Assembly (NCBI GenBank): GCA_028751875.1
Contig: CM054155.1
Span: forward strand, 2,572,173 to 2,636,172
DNA: 64,000 nt
Direction: 5' to 3'
From: Rapana venosa
Taxonomy: Eukaryota; Mollusca; Gastropoda; Neogastropoda; Muricidae
Part shown: positions 12,371 through 25,478 of the stretch, piece by piece
How positions within the stretch are numbered: position 1 is the first letter of the stretch
How the letters are laid out: each line of letters begins with the position of its first letter
Notes under the pieces: generated by a model
Told to the model about the DNA's origin: nothing
What the model saw: the letters and a program-made list of their open reading frames with translations, nothing else
Database searches by the model: none
Translations under genes and position numbers: made by a program

Positions 12371-12436
12371 CGGAGGAAAGCGAGGAAGATGAAGATGACG
12401 AAGGCCTTGACTATGGCAGTACCAGTTCCGACGAAG
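12371..12436 (+). CDS. SPATA13/ARHGEF4-like: Small acidic Rho-GEF exon
   Basis: The acceptor is CTTTCAG|CGG and the donor GACGAAG|GTAGCT. The 66 bases are phase 1 on both sides and encode AEESEEDEDDEGLDYGSTSSDEG. The exon can be skipped or included without changing frame, so it could be an optional acidic cassette. The phase match to both neighbours is the main evidence that it is real. Confidence 0.8.
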
Positions 12437-13130
12437 GTAGCTCATGCACCACGTGACTTATGCCTGGTCACGTGACCCGTTTTTGTGCTGCTGCCAAAAA
12501 TAACCGCCTCATCTTAATTACATTGCATTTTGTTTTGTTCCCCCCTTTGGTTTTTAAATCGCTCTTGCACTTGATGTGTTGTCAGTGTATACATACCTAT
12601 CATTTTCAGTTGCCGTTAGGTGTCATGAATTGTGGCGTTTTTATGCACTGTGTTTTGGATGCTAATAGTTTGCTGCTGTTGGTGTGAACTGGCAAGTCTG
12701 CGAAATGACCTGACGTTGCTGATTCTTGCCTGTAATTAATTATGTCAGTGGAAGTTGAGTTTTCTGGCATGATGTGTATTTGGTTTGGTTGGTGTGTGTG
12801 TATCGAGTGGTTGCAAAGAATTAGTTTTGTTTTGCGAAACAAATACTATGCAATCAAACAGTTCAGTTCTGCTTTTGCTGCCATCACCAGTGACTTAAAA
12901 AGCATGAGTAATATCGCCCACCCCATCATTCCCGCAGTTTTATCTGTTTAACACAACTTTGCGTTCACAAGTTCTTACTGTACCCTCATAAACGGTTTAA
13001 TGAAGAGCAGAACGATGTTTGATTGTATGGACTGCTGTTGAGTTTAAGTGTTATCATTTCAGTTTTGGTGTGTGAATGTTGACGAATGCTCGGGTATTGC
13101 TGTGACCCTCCCCTCCCCTTTTTCAGTTGG

Positions 13131-13297
13131 TCCTGGTGTGTTGGTTGACCCCCCTGCATGCATGCATTTATATACATTGTCATCGCTGGTGTGTTGGTTG
13201 ACCCCCCTGCATGCATGCATTCATATACATTGTCATCGCTGGTGTGTTGGTTGACCCCCCTGCATGCATGCATTCATATACATTGTCATCGCTGGTG
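13131..13297. repeat. 53-bp tandem repeat, 3 copies
   Basis: The unit contains TGGTGTGTTGGTTGACCCCC, CTGCATGCATGCATTCATAT and ACATTGTCATCGC, almost identical in the three copies. The nested TGCATGCATGCA is self-complementary. Confidence 0.92.
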
Positions 13298-14159
13298 TGT
13301 TTGGTTTTTACTAGTCACAAAGATGGCATTGGTTGTCATAATCTGGTTATGTGTCAATATATCTTGTGTTACAAGCTAAAAATTTTATCAAATCGTGATA
13401 CTGTTTTTGTTGTTTTTGTTGTTGTTGTTGTTGAAGCTTGCATGTTTGTGGACATATCAAGTCAATTGTATGTGAAGAATACAATTGTGGTATTGAGGAA
13501 AGATGCTCGTGGTAATGATGGTGTCAGATCAAGTGTATGATCATGTAGTCTTTGAGTATATTTCAAACATAACTTGTCATTCTTAGTGGTCGTACTGTAA
13601 CTCTTAGTTTGATCATGAGTACATGTATTATATAATCATATTTTCTTTTAATTTATTGTTGTTGTTGTTGTTGTGCGTTCCCCAGCTTTACACCCTGGGG
13701 GTCACCCAGAACATGCACTCTGACTCACTCATCCCACCTGGGAATCTCTGTGAGATAGGAAGTACACACTGGATGTGAAGTTTGCGTGTATGACTATTTT
13801 TCAAGCACCTCGCCATATAGGCAGCCATACTCCGACTTCAGAGGATTTTTTTTCTCCTTTAACGAAGGAGAGTGCGGGTTGTTATGTTAAGAGCTTGTCA
13901 TGGCTGAAGGCAATCTCAACACAACATTTTACAACATAACAACGTTTTAATGTAGGCCTTGGCAATTAGCTGACATCAATAATAACTGACACAGCTTTTG
14001 GCCTGGGCCAATTTTAATTTATTCTTTTTTCATGTGTAAGGCTCCATATGAAACACTCATGTGCTGAGACTGAGAGCACACATACTCTGCAAACAAGTAG
14101 AGGACCACGTTTTGTCAGACATTTCACAGAAAGGGTCTGGACACAACCTAAAGCAGGGA

Positions 14160-14231
14160 CAGACGTGTTGTGTGTCCAACACTGTAGCATGCAGCAGACG
14201 TGTTGTGTGTCCAACACTGTAGCATGCAGCA
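14160..14231. repeat. 35-bp direct duplication
   Basis: CAGACGTGTTGTGTGTCCAA followed by CACTGTAGCATGCAG occurs twice in tandem without mismatches. Confidence 0.9.
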
Positions 14232-15193
14232 GCATGTTCAGTCAAAATGTTCACAGGGAAACTGGTTTGAAACGCAACTGCGCCATTGATTTCATTTTTC
14301 TCAGGGTTTTTTTTTCCTCTCAAAAGTGTTATGGCTCAGCGAAGATGGTCCTTCCCTTTTTTGAAGAGTATGTCTGGGTTTTTTAATCACATCATTAAAA
14401 ATATGCAGAAAAATAATGTGAAGCATATTACCGACAAGTCTGAAAAAATAAATGTATTGTTAGTTGAGATTGATGATCCACAGCAGAATATATTGTGCAC
14501 ACGTACCGTGCTTGCGCGTGCACACACACACGCACGCACGCGCACTCACACACCCACGTATGCACACACACACCTATGCACACACATTTGCACACACACA
14601 TATGCACGCGCGTGCGCGGGCAGTCAGAAATGTTAGAAATGTACTGGATGACAAGAGAAACGCTGTCAGCAAGTTGATTAATACTCATAATTGTTTTCAC
14701 TCTTTGTATGAAAGTTTGCGTGCCTGAGTACTCTCTCCTCCGTTTCCTCCCAGCCCCCTTCCCTCTTTCTCCCCTCCCCCCCCCCCCCCCCATCTCTCTC
14801 TCTCTCTCTCTCCCCCTCTCCCTCCTCTCCCTCCCCCCTTTGACACCTGTACGTGTAAGACCCATAATGGAATCTTGAAAGTTCAGTTTATGACATGTGC
14901 TGTTCTGACAGGACACTTGGCACAGCACCTGTAGTACAGGCCTGGGATGTTCGCCTGAAAGGAGTTTGAGTCCAAAATCCCCCTGTATACTTATAGTATT
15001 CTGGTAGTGGTAGGAAATAAAGTAGTTTTTGTGCTTTGTTGTGTGTATGATGCTTGTAGTGTGAGCGTTTTTGCTGATGATTTTTCAATTTGTGTGTTGC
15101 GGTTTTCAAGAATTGTTGCTGTCAGTATTGTTTCGATGGGAAGTTAGTTGAATAGTGTATTGATTCATAAATTTGGAAAAAGGAGAAAAAGAG

Positions 15194-15195
<2 letters not shown>

Positions 15196-15273
<78 letters not shown>

Positions 15274-15307
15274 TTTCCGTCCCTCTTCTCTCACCACCTC
15301 CCTCTCC

Positions 15308-15349
<42 letters not shown>

Positions 15350-15374
15350 TGTGTGGTGTGTGTGTGTGTGTGTG
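15196..15374. repeat. (CT)n and (GT)n tracts
   Basis: A CT tract at 15196-15271 is followed by a GT tract at 15310-15374 that includes GGTGTG interruptions. Confidence 0.95.
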
Positions 15375-16103
15375 AGACGACAAAAGAAAACAGACATGGT
15401 GATAATGATTCCTTCTTTCCAAACAGTGAAAATACGGACTTATAGATACTGAAAGGTGTTGACATACTACGAACTTGTACATAACAACACTAAGTAACTC
15501 AGTATGCCAAAGGATACATTTCCATCCATAACAACAACAGCTAATAAAACAAGGTAGTTAAAACTAGACCTACACCTAGATCTTTCTGCACCACTTCACA
15601 GATCACAAGTTCCTCTTGTAGGCGTCCTCCCACCCTGTCAAGCCCTCGTCTTCACCTGATATAAACTGCAGGTCTGTGACTTGACTTCTCTAAGTCCTCC
15701 TACACTGTCAGGTCGTTGTCTTCACCTGTGACCTAACTTTTCTCTTCCCCTCTGGAAGGGTGGCTGGAGCACGGCTCTGACTTTGTCGGTGGGGCAGTTG
15801 ACCCTGACAGATCAGCCCACACCTGCCCGGGTGGCAGCTCACGTCAGTGCTGCATACTATCAAGGTGCATAGCAGGTGTCATCACGCCACTGCCCATAGC
15901 TGCCTGCCCACCTTAGGGGATGGGCGTTTAACACGTGTAGGATGGTACCCTGGCGTTAGCACGCGCCACGTCGGTTTCTAGTCTCATCCACAAGACGAGC
16001 AAGGGAGTGGCTGGGGCACCAATGCCTACCTGAACTGTCCACCGCTTTCCCCTGTCTGACACCTGCCTGTACACCGTCCTCAACCCCAACTCTTCCTTTG
16101 CAG

Positions 16104-16332
16104 GCGGGAGTTCCCTGCAGGCCCCCGACACCCCCTCCCGACAGCTGGGTGGGGTGCTGGGAGCCCTGGGGCTGGGTAGCCTGGGTGGCAGCGGCCTGGG
16201 TGGAGGGTCGGGTAGCCTGATGGGGCCACAGTACGACTCCATCCTCAGCCTGGTGGAGCTGAGGCGGCCTGCTAACCGGGGTAGACTGGACACGGCGGCG
16301 CTGCAGGCCGCCAAACTGGCCAAGCCAGGCGG
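16104..16332 (+). CDS. SPATA13/ARHGEF4-like: Gly/Leu-rich Rho-GEF exon
   Basis: The acceptor is CCTTTGCAG|GCG and the donor AGGCGG|GTGAGT. It starts in phase 1, matching the previous exon. It encodes GGSSLQAPDTPSRQLGG, a Gly-Leu-Ser run (LGALGLGSLGGSGLGGG) and a more structured segment (PQYDSILSLVELRRPANR). The end is phase 2, which does not fit the next recognised exon at 27052 (phase 0 start). A missing exon or an indel is therefore implied. No known domain is recognised. Confidence 0.82.
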
Positions 16333-17065
16333 GTGAGTTGGAGGAGTGGTGGTGGTTTGTGTGTTGATTGTGATGAATGGTAGTGTCTGTGTTGTTTGTG
16401 TGTTGTGTGTGTTCCGTGGTGTGTGGTCCGTGTTGTACGCGCGCGCTCGTTTGTGCACGTGCATGCGTGGTGTGTATGTGTTTAGTAACACAAAAGAATG
16501 ATAGATCCCTGTCTCTTTCGGTCTCATTTTCTCTCTCTGTCTCATTCTTTCTCTCTACCCCCTCCCCTCCCCTCCTCTCTCTGTCTCATCTTCTTCTCCC
16601 CCCCCCCCCCCCCCTCTCTCTCTCTCCTCTCTCTCTCCCTCCCTCCTCCCTGTGTTCCCCCACTCTCTCTCCTCTCTCCCTGCCTCTCAAGTTTTGTATG
16701 TGTGTGTCTGTGTGTGTGTCTGTGTTGCTATCTTTGTTCCCCCTTTTTGTGGTTTTTCGTCTATTCCTGGGTAGCATGTGACATGCACACCTGTCACAAG
16801 TGAAATAGAAATGTACGTGGACAGTGCACCCTTTCTTTCCTTAGTATTGTAGCAGTGGTACTGTTAGCTGTTTGGGGGTCTCTAGTGTTGAACCTTTTCT
16901 TTGTAAAATGACCTGGGTGGAGTCGTTTTATCTCTGTGTGTGTGAGTGAGTGTGTATGTGTGAGTGATTGAGTTAGTGAGAGAGAGAGAGAAGTAATTTC
17001 GCAAGGAAAGTGAGATGGTGACACAGACGCACACTAAGGAGAGAGTGGGACACATAAACACACCG

Positions 17066-17067
17066 CG

Positions 17068-17116
<49 letters not shown>

Positions 17117-17136
17117 ACACACACACACACACACAC
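17066..17136. repeat. (CA)n tract
   Basis: A (CA)n tract preceded by a GCGCGCGC stretch (17064-17075), both alternating purine-pyrimidine and so potentially Z-DNA-forming. Confidence 0.9.
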
Positions 17137-17831
17137 GCACATACACATACACACTGAAAATTGGACAGAAAGAAAGGAAGAAAGCATGTACCTCGAGTGT
17201 AAGGACAAGCGATAAGGGAAAGAAAGATAGAGAAGACTCTTTCATTGACCTCAGTGATGTCTATCACGTACACAGGTAGGTGAACTGTTACTTTCTCACA
17301 TACCCTGTAGGCTATACCTACTTGCCTGCCCACCTACCTACCTACCCACCCACCCACCCTCTGCTTGAAGCTATACACAGCTAAACAACGCAGTCGCCTG
17401 CCGTCATAGGGGAAGAGAAGATGGACTCTTGTTGTTTAAAGTGGATGAACATAATGATGTGGTCTGTGCTGATTAGTCTCGGCTGTGAGTTTGTTATGGA
17501 TGGGGACTCGGGTTCCTTGACAGTGTTGTGGTTTATTGCTGTGTGGTGATTATAGGTCATTCCGTTATGCCTTGTTTTGGTGGGTATGTTATGCTATGTG
17601 TGTGTGGTTACTTATGTGAAGATGTACGGGAAAGGGTTTTAGGTTGTTTTGATAGTTGATGGTGTGTGAACGACATTGGGGCTTGTGGATATTGATTGAT
17701 TGATTGGATGGATCAGTGATTGATTGAAACAAAAGATGCAGCGTTTCTCTTGGCTATTTATAAAGCTAAAAGGTTTGTATGCATAAAAATGTGAGTGCAA
17801 GGAATCTGGAATAGATTTTATACTTCATGCA

Positions 17832-17880
<49 letters not shown>

Positions 17881-18708
17881 CGTGCTCGTCTCTTCTCTCT
17901 CTGCTCTCTCTCACTGTGTGTGTGTGCGTGCGTGTGTATGTGTGCGTGAGAGAGAGAAAGAGAGAGAGAGAGACTTATAGATGTAGTTCAGACGTTTCCT
18001 TTTGATCTGTAAACATATCCCCCCCCCCCCCCCCCCCTGCGCGCACACAAACACACGCGCGCGCGCAAAGGACATGAATAAAACGGAATAACCAGGTGTG
18101 AGCGATGACAACTACCGCCATAGAGAGAGTGCACGCATAGCGGACTGACTTGTCAGCTGTGGATTTGAGCGCACAGTCACACGTCTCCCTACATGTTGAA
18201 GCAGACGTCTGTCTGTCTGTCTGTCTGCTGACCCTCCCCCCTCCCTCCCTCTCTCCTGTTTTCTGAAATCAAAGAAAGAAAGGGTGGGAATACGAACTGT
18301 TTTGGGAACGTGTCTGTCTCCGTGTCTGTAGTGTCAGCTTCCAATAATGACAGTAGTGAAGAAACAACTGAGGGCCGCATAATGTGCCTTCCTTCCTCTG
18401 TTAGCAAGAATGCCGGACATTTTACCCTTGGTGAGATTTCTTTTGTTTTTCGGTGACTTGTTTGCGTTTGCGACATTTTTAAAGCCTCGTTCTGTTTTAA
18501 AACATGCATGGTGTTTGGATTGTTTAAAATTCTTTTGCAGCCATTTCTATTGGCAGCCACATGCCGTCTTCGCAGATGCATGAATGATGTTTGAAAAAAA
18601 TATTCAGCTGAGTCTCTGGCGCATGTGTGTGTGTATGTGTCTAGGAAGTAGTTGTATCAACTATCGTGTGTTTATGAAACTCGTTTCGGGTATGTTACAG
18701 CCTCTGTC

Positions 18709-18795
18709 ATGTATCAAGTGATAGCCTCTGTCATGTATCAAGTGATAGCCTCTGTCATGTATCAAGTGATAGCCTCCGTCGTGTATCAAGTGATA
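18709..18795. repeat. 24-bp tandem repeat, about 4 copies
   Basis: The unit is GCCTCTGTCATGTATCAAG plus TGATA. The fourth copy carries C/T and G/A changes. Confidence 0.9.
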
Positions 18796-20700
18796 GATAC
18801 TGTCATTTAGTTGTGAAAGTCAACTAGATCTTTATGTAGGGACATTAATGGAAGGGGTTAAGTGTAAACTGATACGGTCATAGTAATGAGATCACTTTCG
18901 GTCTTTGTTCTGCTATTGGTATGTCTTGATATTACTCAATAATTTTAATTGTCAGTTAGTCAGTTATCCTTGTCTGTGTAAATGGCTGTATTAGAACAGT
19001 TCCATGGTAAGTTGTTTTTTTTAAAAGAATTTGACACGGGGGTGGCTGTCTTTAGGACTGGAGAGGTAAAGAATACTCATACAAAAATCTGTTCCGAAAG
19101 TAATGAAAATGTGTGTGTGTGTGCGCGCGCGCAGTGTCTCAGTGTTTTGTTCCCGGACAGTTGTAAAACAGTTACAGGCAAGTCGTATATAATTTCAATC
19201 CGACTGAAGAAACACACAGTGCCACGTCGTCTATAGCTTACTGCCAAAAGCTGCTGCTGCTGTTACCGGAATGCCTGAAACTGCATGTGATTCATGCTGA
19301 CGATTTTCCAGCTTTTATTTTACCATTAGTGACGATTGCCAGAGAGTCAGGGCGGGGTTGATATCACGATAAAAGTAATCCATCTCTGCATGTCTGTTTT
19401 TCGCCACCTTTTTAGGGCTTACATTTTCTGATATATCTTTTTTAAACACGAACAGTTGAAAAGCTACCAGAGGTGGCAGGTAGCACAGCCACCCACAGAG
19501 CCTCAGTCGTAACAAAAATATATTGCCGGTGATTTCAACACATTTCACAGCACTAGTTGATCAGTAAAACAGTCAGACGTCGCAGGCAGGCATAGTGTAA
19601 AGCAGTACACCACCACCACGCACACACCTATGGAATGGTTCGACTGGTAGCAATGACGCTGCATGCTGGAAATGCTGCAGTCTTCCCGCTGTCAAGATCC
19701 CGCTGCTGCTGCTGCTAAAAAAAATAATATAATAAAATCATCGTCGCTCTGTCGAAAGCTATTTGAAATATGCCCTGAAGTTATGTTCGTGTGGTATTTC
19801 TGTACAGATGTTCTCTGCGATATGATGTGTTGGTGTGTGTTGTTGTTATTCAGTTTCTGGGGCCAGGAGAACATTCAACATGCAAGCACATAAATGCACA
19901 AAAGGAGTACGCCCACGCTGAAACACACCAAGACAATTATGGGTGGTTTTAATTGTCCACCCATTTGAATGAATTAGCTGCTAAAGACTCGTCAGAGCGT
20001 CCAGTCCAGTGTGTGGTCATGGTGGTGGTGGCGGCTGCTGGTGAAGCAGCACCGGCAGTGGTAGTGTGTTAGCCTGACCCCAGTGTGGGCTGACTGAGGC
20101 AGCCGAGGTTGGATTCACACACACACACAGGGGGACAAATAAGTGAGTATGCCGTTTTTCACTATGAATAAGAGAACATACATGGGGGCAGATATGATAT
20201 GCGCGGCTTTTGTCTCGTAGCCTAACGAGCAAGCACATTCCTGCACAGTGTAAGTACACACACGTTGAAACACTGTTTAGGCTTCGCCTAAAAGCCACAC
20301 ACTCTCACCCCTGTCTATACTCATGGATAGACACACACAGACATGTAGGCACGCACACACACACACACTCCCGTGCGCACACACTTACACACGGGCAGCT
20401 GCCCCAACACTGCATACAGTTTAGGTGCAAGGCTTTATCTGTCTGTAGCTGGTCATAGTTATCGTAGGCTCTGTGATGTCTGTCGGTTATTTGGCCCTCA
20501 GCCCGCAGCTCAGCATTTGCTGTCTCAGCCATTACAGGTCTGTCGGTCTGTCTGTCTGTCTGTCAGTCTGTATAGTTGTCGTTCTGAAATTCGATACAGG
20601 AGAAGAGGGAAAGAGATGACTGGATTTTGTTTTTTTATCTTATTGTTGATATTTTTGTGTGTTTTTTTTTTTAAAGATGTGCTTATCCCCTTTGTTTTTG

Positions 20701-20836
20701 GGTGAGAGAGAGAGAGACAATGACAATAATTTTATTGTAATAAGCTGTTAAAGCCCATTTACAAGGGGACAGTGGGAAGGGGACTGGGCACAAAATACAG
20801 ATTTTCAGAAATACAGATGTATAATTTCTACAGCCC

Positions 20837-20902
<66 letters not shown>
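20701..20902. repeat. Short unique segment ending in a (GA)n tract
   Basis: A sequence containing AATTTTATTGTAATAAGCTG and AAATACAGATTTTCAGAAAT, typical of an antisense retroelement 3' end, is followed directly by (GA)n (20840-20900). The element itself is not identified. Confidence 0.55.
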
Positions 20903-20903
<1 letters not shown>

Positions 20904-21124
20904 GTGTGTGAGTGCTTGAGCGCATACGTACGCTTTCATTCTTTTAAAGGTGAGGGGGGCGTGTATATCAGTAAATGGTTGGTTTTATGATCAAGAATGT
21001 CGGTGTGTGCGTGTGTGTGTGCGTGTAGGCTGTGGTAGTGAAGTCCTATGATGGGTTGGTTGGTTCCTTTGGCTGGAGGTATAGAGGCAGGAGAGGCTGC
21101 AGCAGCACAAGACGTGTCAGTGGA

Positions 21125-21545
21125 TCGGTGATCTTGAGGTGACGTAACGCGCCTGCCTAGAAAGTGAAAAATCCGGGTCGGAAGTGTGAGGTGGCTCGAT
21201 CCCCGTTTGGGCCCTAACATTTCCCCCATCCACGAGACCGTGAGTTGGTGGTCTGGGAGCTAGCCTTTCGGATGAGACGATAAACCGAGGTCCCGTGTGT
21301 TACACAAAATTAGTTAGCGCACGTAAAAGAACCCACGGCAACAAGAGAGTTGTCCCTGGCAAAATTCCGAAGAGAAAGGCCACTCTGATAGAGAAACAAA
21401 TGCAGTTGTAGACAGGAAAAGAAAAAAAAAGGGTGGCGCTGCTCTTGTGGCGACGCGCTCTCCCCGGGGATAGCAGCCCGAATTTCGCGCCGAAAATCTG
21501 CCGAGACTAAATGTGTATGAATAAAATAAATTTTTAAAAAGTAAT
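21125..21545 (+). mobile_element. tRNA-derived SINE with conserved central domain
   Basis: The 5' part has a B-box-like GTGGCTCGATCCCC. A long central domain follows, with CTAGCCTTTCGGATGAGACG, AAACCGAGGTCCCGTGTG, CGTAAAAGAACCCACGGCAA and AGAGTTGTCCCTGGCAAAAT, then GACGCGCTCTCCCCGGGGAT and an AT-rich tail (ATAAAATAAATTTTTAAAAA). I recall closely similar central blocks in SINEs from many molluscs and other metazoans; the family name needs a repeat-library search. It is non-coding and depends on a LINE for mobility. Confidence 0.8.
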
Positions 21546-21582
21546 AAAGAAACTTGCTGCTGTCAGAGCCAGCTCCCTAAGG

Positions 21583-21724
21583 AGAAGACAGACAGATAGG
21601 TGTAGAAATAATAGACAGACAGAAGACAGATAGACAGACAATAAATTAAAACAGATAATAGATAGACAACAGCTAGATAGATACAGACAGACAGATCAAT
21701 AGACAGACAGACAGATAGACAGAC

Positions 21725-21755
<31 letters not shown>

Positions 21756-21768
21756 TAGATAGACAGAC

Positions 21769-21799
<31 letters not shown>

Positions 21800-21940
21800 T
21801 AGATAGACAAACAGATAGATAGACAGACAGACAGATAGGTAGATAGATACACAACACAGACAGACAGACAGACAGATAGATAGATAGATAGATAGATAGA
21901 TAGGTAGGTAGGTAGGTAGATAGGTAGGTAGGTAGATGGT
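21583..21940. repeat. Compound GATA/GACA/GGTA tetranucleotide array
   Basis: About 350 bases of GATA, GACA and GGTA units in blocks, with few interruptions. Confidence 0.93.
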
Positions 21941-22501
21941 TATGCTCACAGGGCAATCAGGGTAAGTGTGCCGTGCACACATGCCGCTCTAGCCTGTAAT
22001 CATGTTCTTGGGAGGTCTTTGAAAGTAAGTTGTTGATAGAGCCCACCCCCCCTCTCCCCCCCCCCCTCTCTTTCGCACGCGTGCGCGCGCGACACACACA
22101 CACACACACACACACCACAGCGCTAAGCAGTAGGCAGAGTAGCACGCAGCTGCAGGCTATCATCTATCAAAGTTGATTTCTTCTACCCGGTTAATGAATG
22201 AATCAAGCAGTGAGTTGAGTGTGGCGGACTTTCCCATGTATACAGCCTTCACTTGGGAAGATAGGAGGAAGCGTGTGGTCACCAGCCTGTACAGGGGTCT
22301 GGAGGGCGGGCCTTGGTGACTGTGTCGCAGGTCTGGCTGGTTCTCAGGCTCCGTGTAGTAGTAGAGTCGCTTCAGCCATCAAAGTCATCAAAATCCATTC
22401 TCTCCCTGTCTCTTTCTGTCTGTCTGTCTCTCTGTCGCTGTCTGCCTGTCTCAGTCAGTCTCTCTCTTGTCTCTCTTTCTGTCTCTGTCGCTGTCTGCCT
22501 A

Positions 22502-22502
<1 letters not shown>

Positions 22503-22570
<68 letters not shown>

Positions 22571-22679
22571 ACTCATCTCTTCTCTCTCTCTCTCTTGATA
22601 TCACGACCATACAGAAACGTCAGTCAGTAGAAGAGTTGGTAGAGTGCAGATGCTGCCAGCTGCAAATCTGGCACACACA

Positions 22680-22749
<70 letters not shown>

Positions 22750-22761
22750 CACACACACACA
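22503..22761. repeat. (CT)n and (CA)n tracts
   Basis: A CT tract at 22503-22566 and a CA tract at 22678-22761, separated by about 110 bases of unique sequence. Confidence 0.93.
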
Positions 22762-22982
22762 GGAAGGAGGAGGAGGTGGCGACGGCGGGAGAGGTCGAAT
22801 TATCGAATTGAATATGGTGCAACACCAAAGTTTGCTATAACTGTCATTTGTATATAAGCTACAACGTCGATTTTTAAAAAAAACACCGGTGACTCCTTTA
22901 CCGCCGCCCCCCCCCCCCCCCCCCACCACACACACACACCCCTCCAAGTTTCACATCACATCACACACACACACCCACCCAC

Positions 22983-23110
22983 CACAGGCCATTGTGTGCC
23001 GGTGGGAACGGATGACAAAATTTACAAAACTGCGTACACACGGGGACTGGGTGTTAAAAAACACATGAGTGCGTATTCCATTATCCTTGAAATAGAAGAA
23101 TAGATAAATT
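22983..23110 (+). mobile_element. Retroelement 3' fragments (SINE tail plus LINE-type tail)
   Basis: The first part, GATGACAAAATTTACAAAA, matches the tail of the tRNA-like SINE at 38590-38945. The second part, CGGGGACTGGGTGTTAAAAA then CACATGAGTGCG, matches the retroelement 3' ends at 56338 and 56558. So two repeat families share an end here, or one family contains both segments. Confidence 0.6.
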
Positions 23111-23728
23111 AATAAACACACATCCACGCGCGCGCACACACACGCGCGCGCCTCCCAGATTTTGACTTTGGGGGTGTGTGTGTGTTTCTAAATCTGTTGG
23201 CGGTGAGGACAGACGGGCAATAAACTTGTCACCTATAACGTCACTTCTTCTCTGACACGCGGTGCAGTAAACGGCAGATACACCTGTTATTTTTGTCTCA
23301 GGGAAAATATGGGATCACCTTAAATTAGTTACATCTCACCCGGTCTTTGATGGTTATCTGTGGTGGGTATATTTGGGAGATGCTGCTATAAACAGCCACT
23401 TACAGCCAATTTAGGAGGGTTGTTTTAAAAATCTTTTAGACACAGCCTGCAATTCTCTTATGGGCTGCTCCACTGATCCAGTGTTTTGAAAGCATGGTGT
23501 AATGATACCGTAAAATAGAAATTGGTTTCCATCACCAGACCTACCTCTGTTTGGAGAGGCATTTCGTTTTGAAGTGAAGAAATAAATTCTAGATCTAGGC
23601 GAGAGATTATGATTACTGCCCCCGGGAATAATCATGTGTTATGTCATTGGTTTGGTTGTTTTATCTCCTCTGGTTCTGGCTTATTACTGCTTTGAGCTGT
23701 TATAAGAAGTGCGTTTATGTCTTGTTCA

Positions 23729-23762
<34 letters not shown>

Positions 23763-24216
23763 CCGTATAGCTTTTGTATTATTTTGCTTTTATGGTTTGA
23801 GAACTCGTTATGGAATACCTGTTCATAACACAGTTTTAAATTTTTTTTATTAAACTACCAAACAACCCACCCCACCCCTAAATTAAAAAAAAAAAAGAAG
23901 CCGAAAAACCGAAAAAACCCCCACTGCCATGAAAACATCCAGCTTTCAACTTCACCACAACCATACACCTGCTAATCGGTCATCTCCTCCCCCCCCCCCC
24001 CCCCCCCCTTTTTAAAAAAAATAAAAAAAGAAAGGAAGGAAGGGGGGTAACCACCTGTGCCTTAAAGGCCCTTGCTCCCCTAGTCAGGCTTGCTTGTATC
24101 ATTGATGTTTTTCCTCCCAAAGCAGTCCTGACGTAAAACATATCTGCTGTCTGATAACATGGTGACACCTGACCTGCAGTGTTAAAAACTCCATCTATTG
24201 CCAGCTTCCAAGTCCA

Positions 24217-24314
24217 CACACTCACACACACACATACACACACACATACACACACACATACACACATACACATACACACACACACATACACACAACACAA
24301 CACACACACACACA

Positions 24315-24351
<37 letters not shown>
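24217..24351. repeat. (CA)n tract
   Basis: A long CA tract with ATACA and AACA interruptions. Confidence 0.93.
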
Positions 24352-24352
<1 letters not shown>

Positions 24353-24399
24353 GCCCCAACGCTAGAAAAGCGTGTGGAGCTAGCTCTCTAAGAGATCCC

Positions 24400-24895
24400 A
24401 GATTCTCTGGAGATTCTTGGCTTCAAGTGTGTAGAGGGAAAAGTGAGGAAGGATTTAAGGTGGAAAAGGATTTAGTGTGTGTGAGTGTGCGAGTCTTAAC
24501 CTTCACGGTGTTCACACAAAGAACTTAGATATTTTTCTAGCTCCTATAGCGGGAAGAAGGAAAAATAAGGAAAGATGTTCAATATCAAAAAAGATAAGAA
24601 CAGGAATACGATGTGTGTTGGTTAATGTGTACGGCTGTTTCTTCTGGAGAACCAGATATTAATTCAAGGTTTTTGTAAGCGAGTAGAAAGAAAAGTCGGG
24701 ACAGATTTTGAATGATAAAAAGAATTGAACGTGGGTTGAGAATCTATTTCGTTGGGTCACACATCGGGATTGAGAATTTCCTTTTGATTTTTGTAGCGAA
24801 AAGAAGAAAAAGTGAGGAAAGATATTGGATTTTAAAAAAAAGAAAAGGAAGGAAAGATAGGGTGTGTGTGTTCATTAATGTATTGCGTGTTTCAC
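24400..24895. repeat. Diverged direct duplication
   Basis: Two segments of roughly 240 bases share landmarks. AGCGGGAAGAAGGAAAAATA with AGGAAAGATGTT (about 24548) compares with AGCGAAAAGAAGAAAAAGTG with AGGAAAGATATT (about 24796). Both are followed by a GTGTGT segment with a GGTTAATGTGTA or TCATTAATGTAT match. A shorter third copy may start near 24430. No gene is seen. Confidence 0.6.
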
Positions 24896-25028
24896 GGTGA
24901 GGGGTTTGGGGCGGTGTGTGTGAAGTAGTGTATGAAATCCTCTCTGTGACGGTCGTCTGACCACCACTGCTTCAAGGCTGAGAGAGATAATATGAGTAAG
25001 GATGATTGATTCTTTGTCCGTCTGGCTG

Positions 25029-25155
<127 letters not shown>

Positions 25156-25478
25156 CCCTCTCTCTCGTTAGGGGAATGTGTGTTTGTGTATGTCTATGTC
25201 TGTCTGTGTTTGTCCTGAGATGTATCCTTTTGCGAGTCTGCATTTATGCATATGCTTTTCTTACATGTACATTTTACGTTGAAAAAAGATAATAAAAAGT
25301 TAAACGTTCTTTCAGTTCCAGGAACTATTTTTTGTCTTGTTTTTCCACAATATTTGTATAAAGAAATTGTAACTGCAGTCAGTTGGTGGTAGTCACAAAC
25401 GGGCGCATATACAACAGTCTCACCATTGGTGAACCTCGGAATTCTAGCAGAGGAACAGAACAAAGAACCCCAAACAGT

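Larger units (their letters stand above)
12437..16103 (+). other. Intron of the Rho-GEF gene
   Basis: Phase 1. It contains a 53-bp tandem repeat (13131-13297), a 35-bp duplication (14160-14231), CA-rich sequence (14517-14612), poly-C with CT (14776-14815), (CT)n (15196-15271) and (GT)n (15310-15374). No exon is recognised. Confidence 0.75.
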
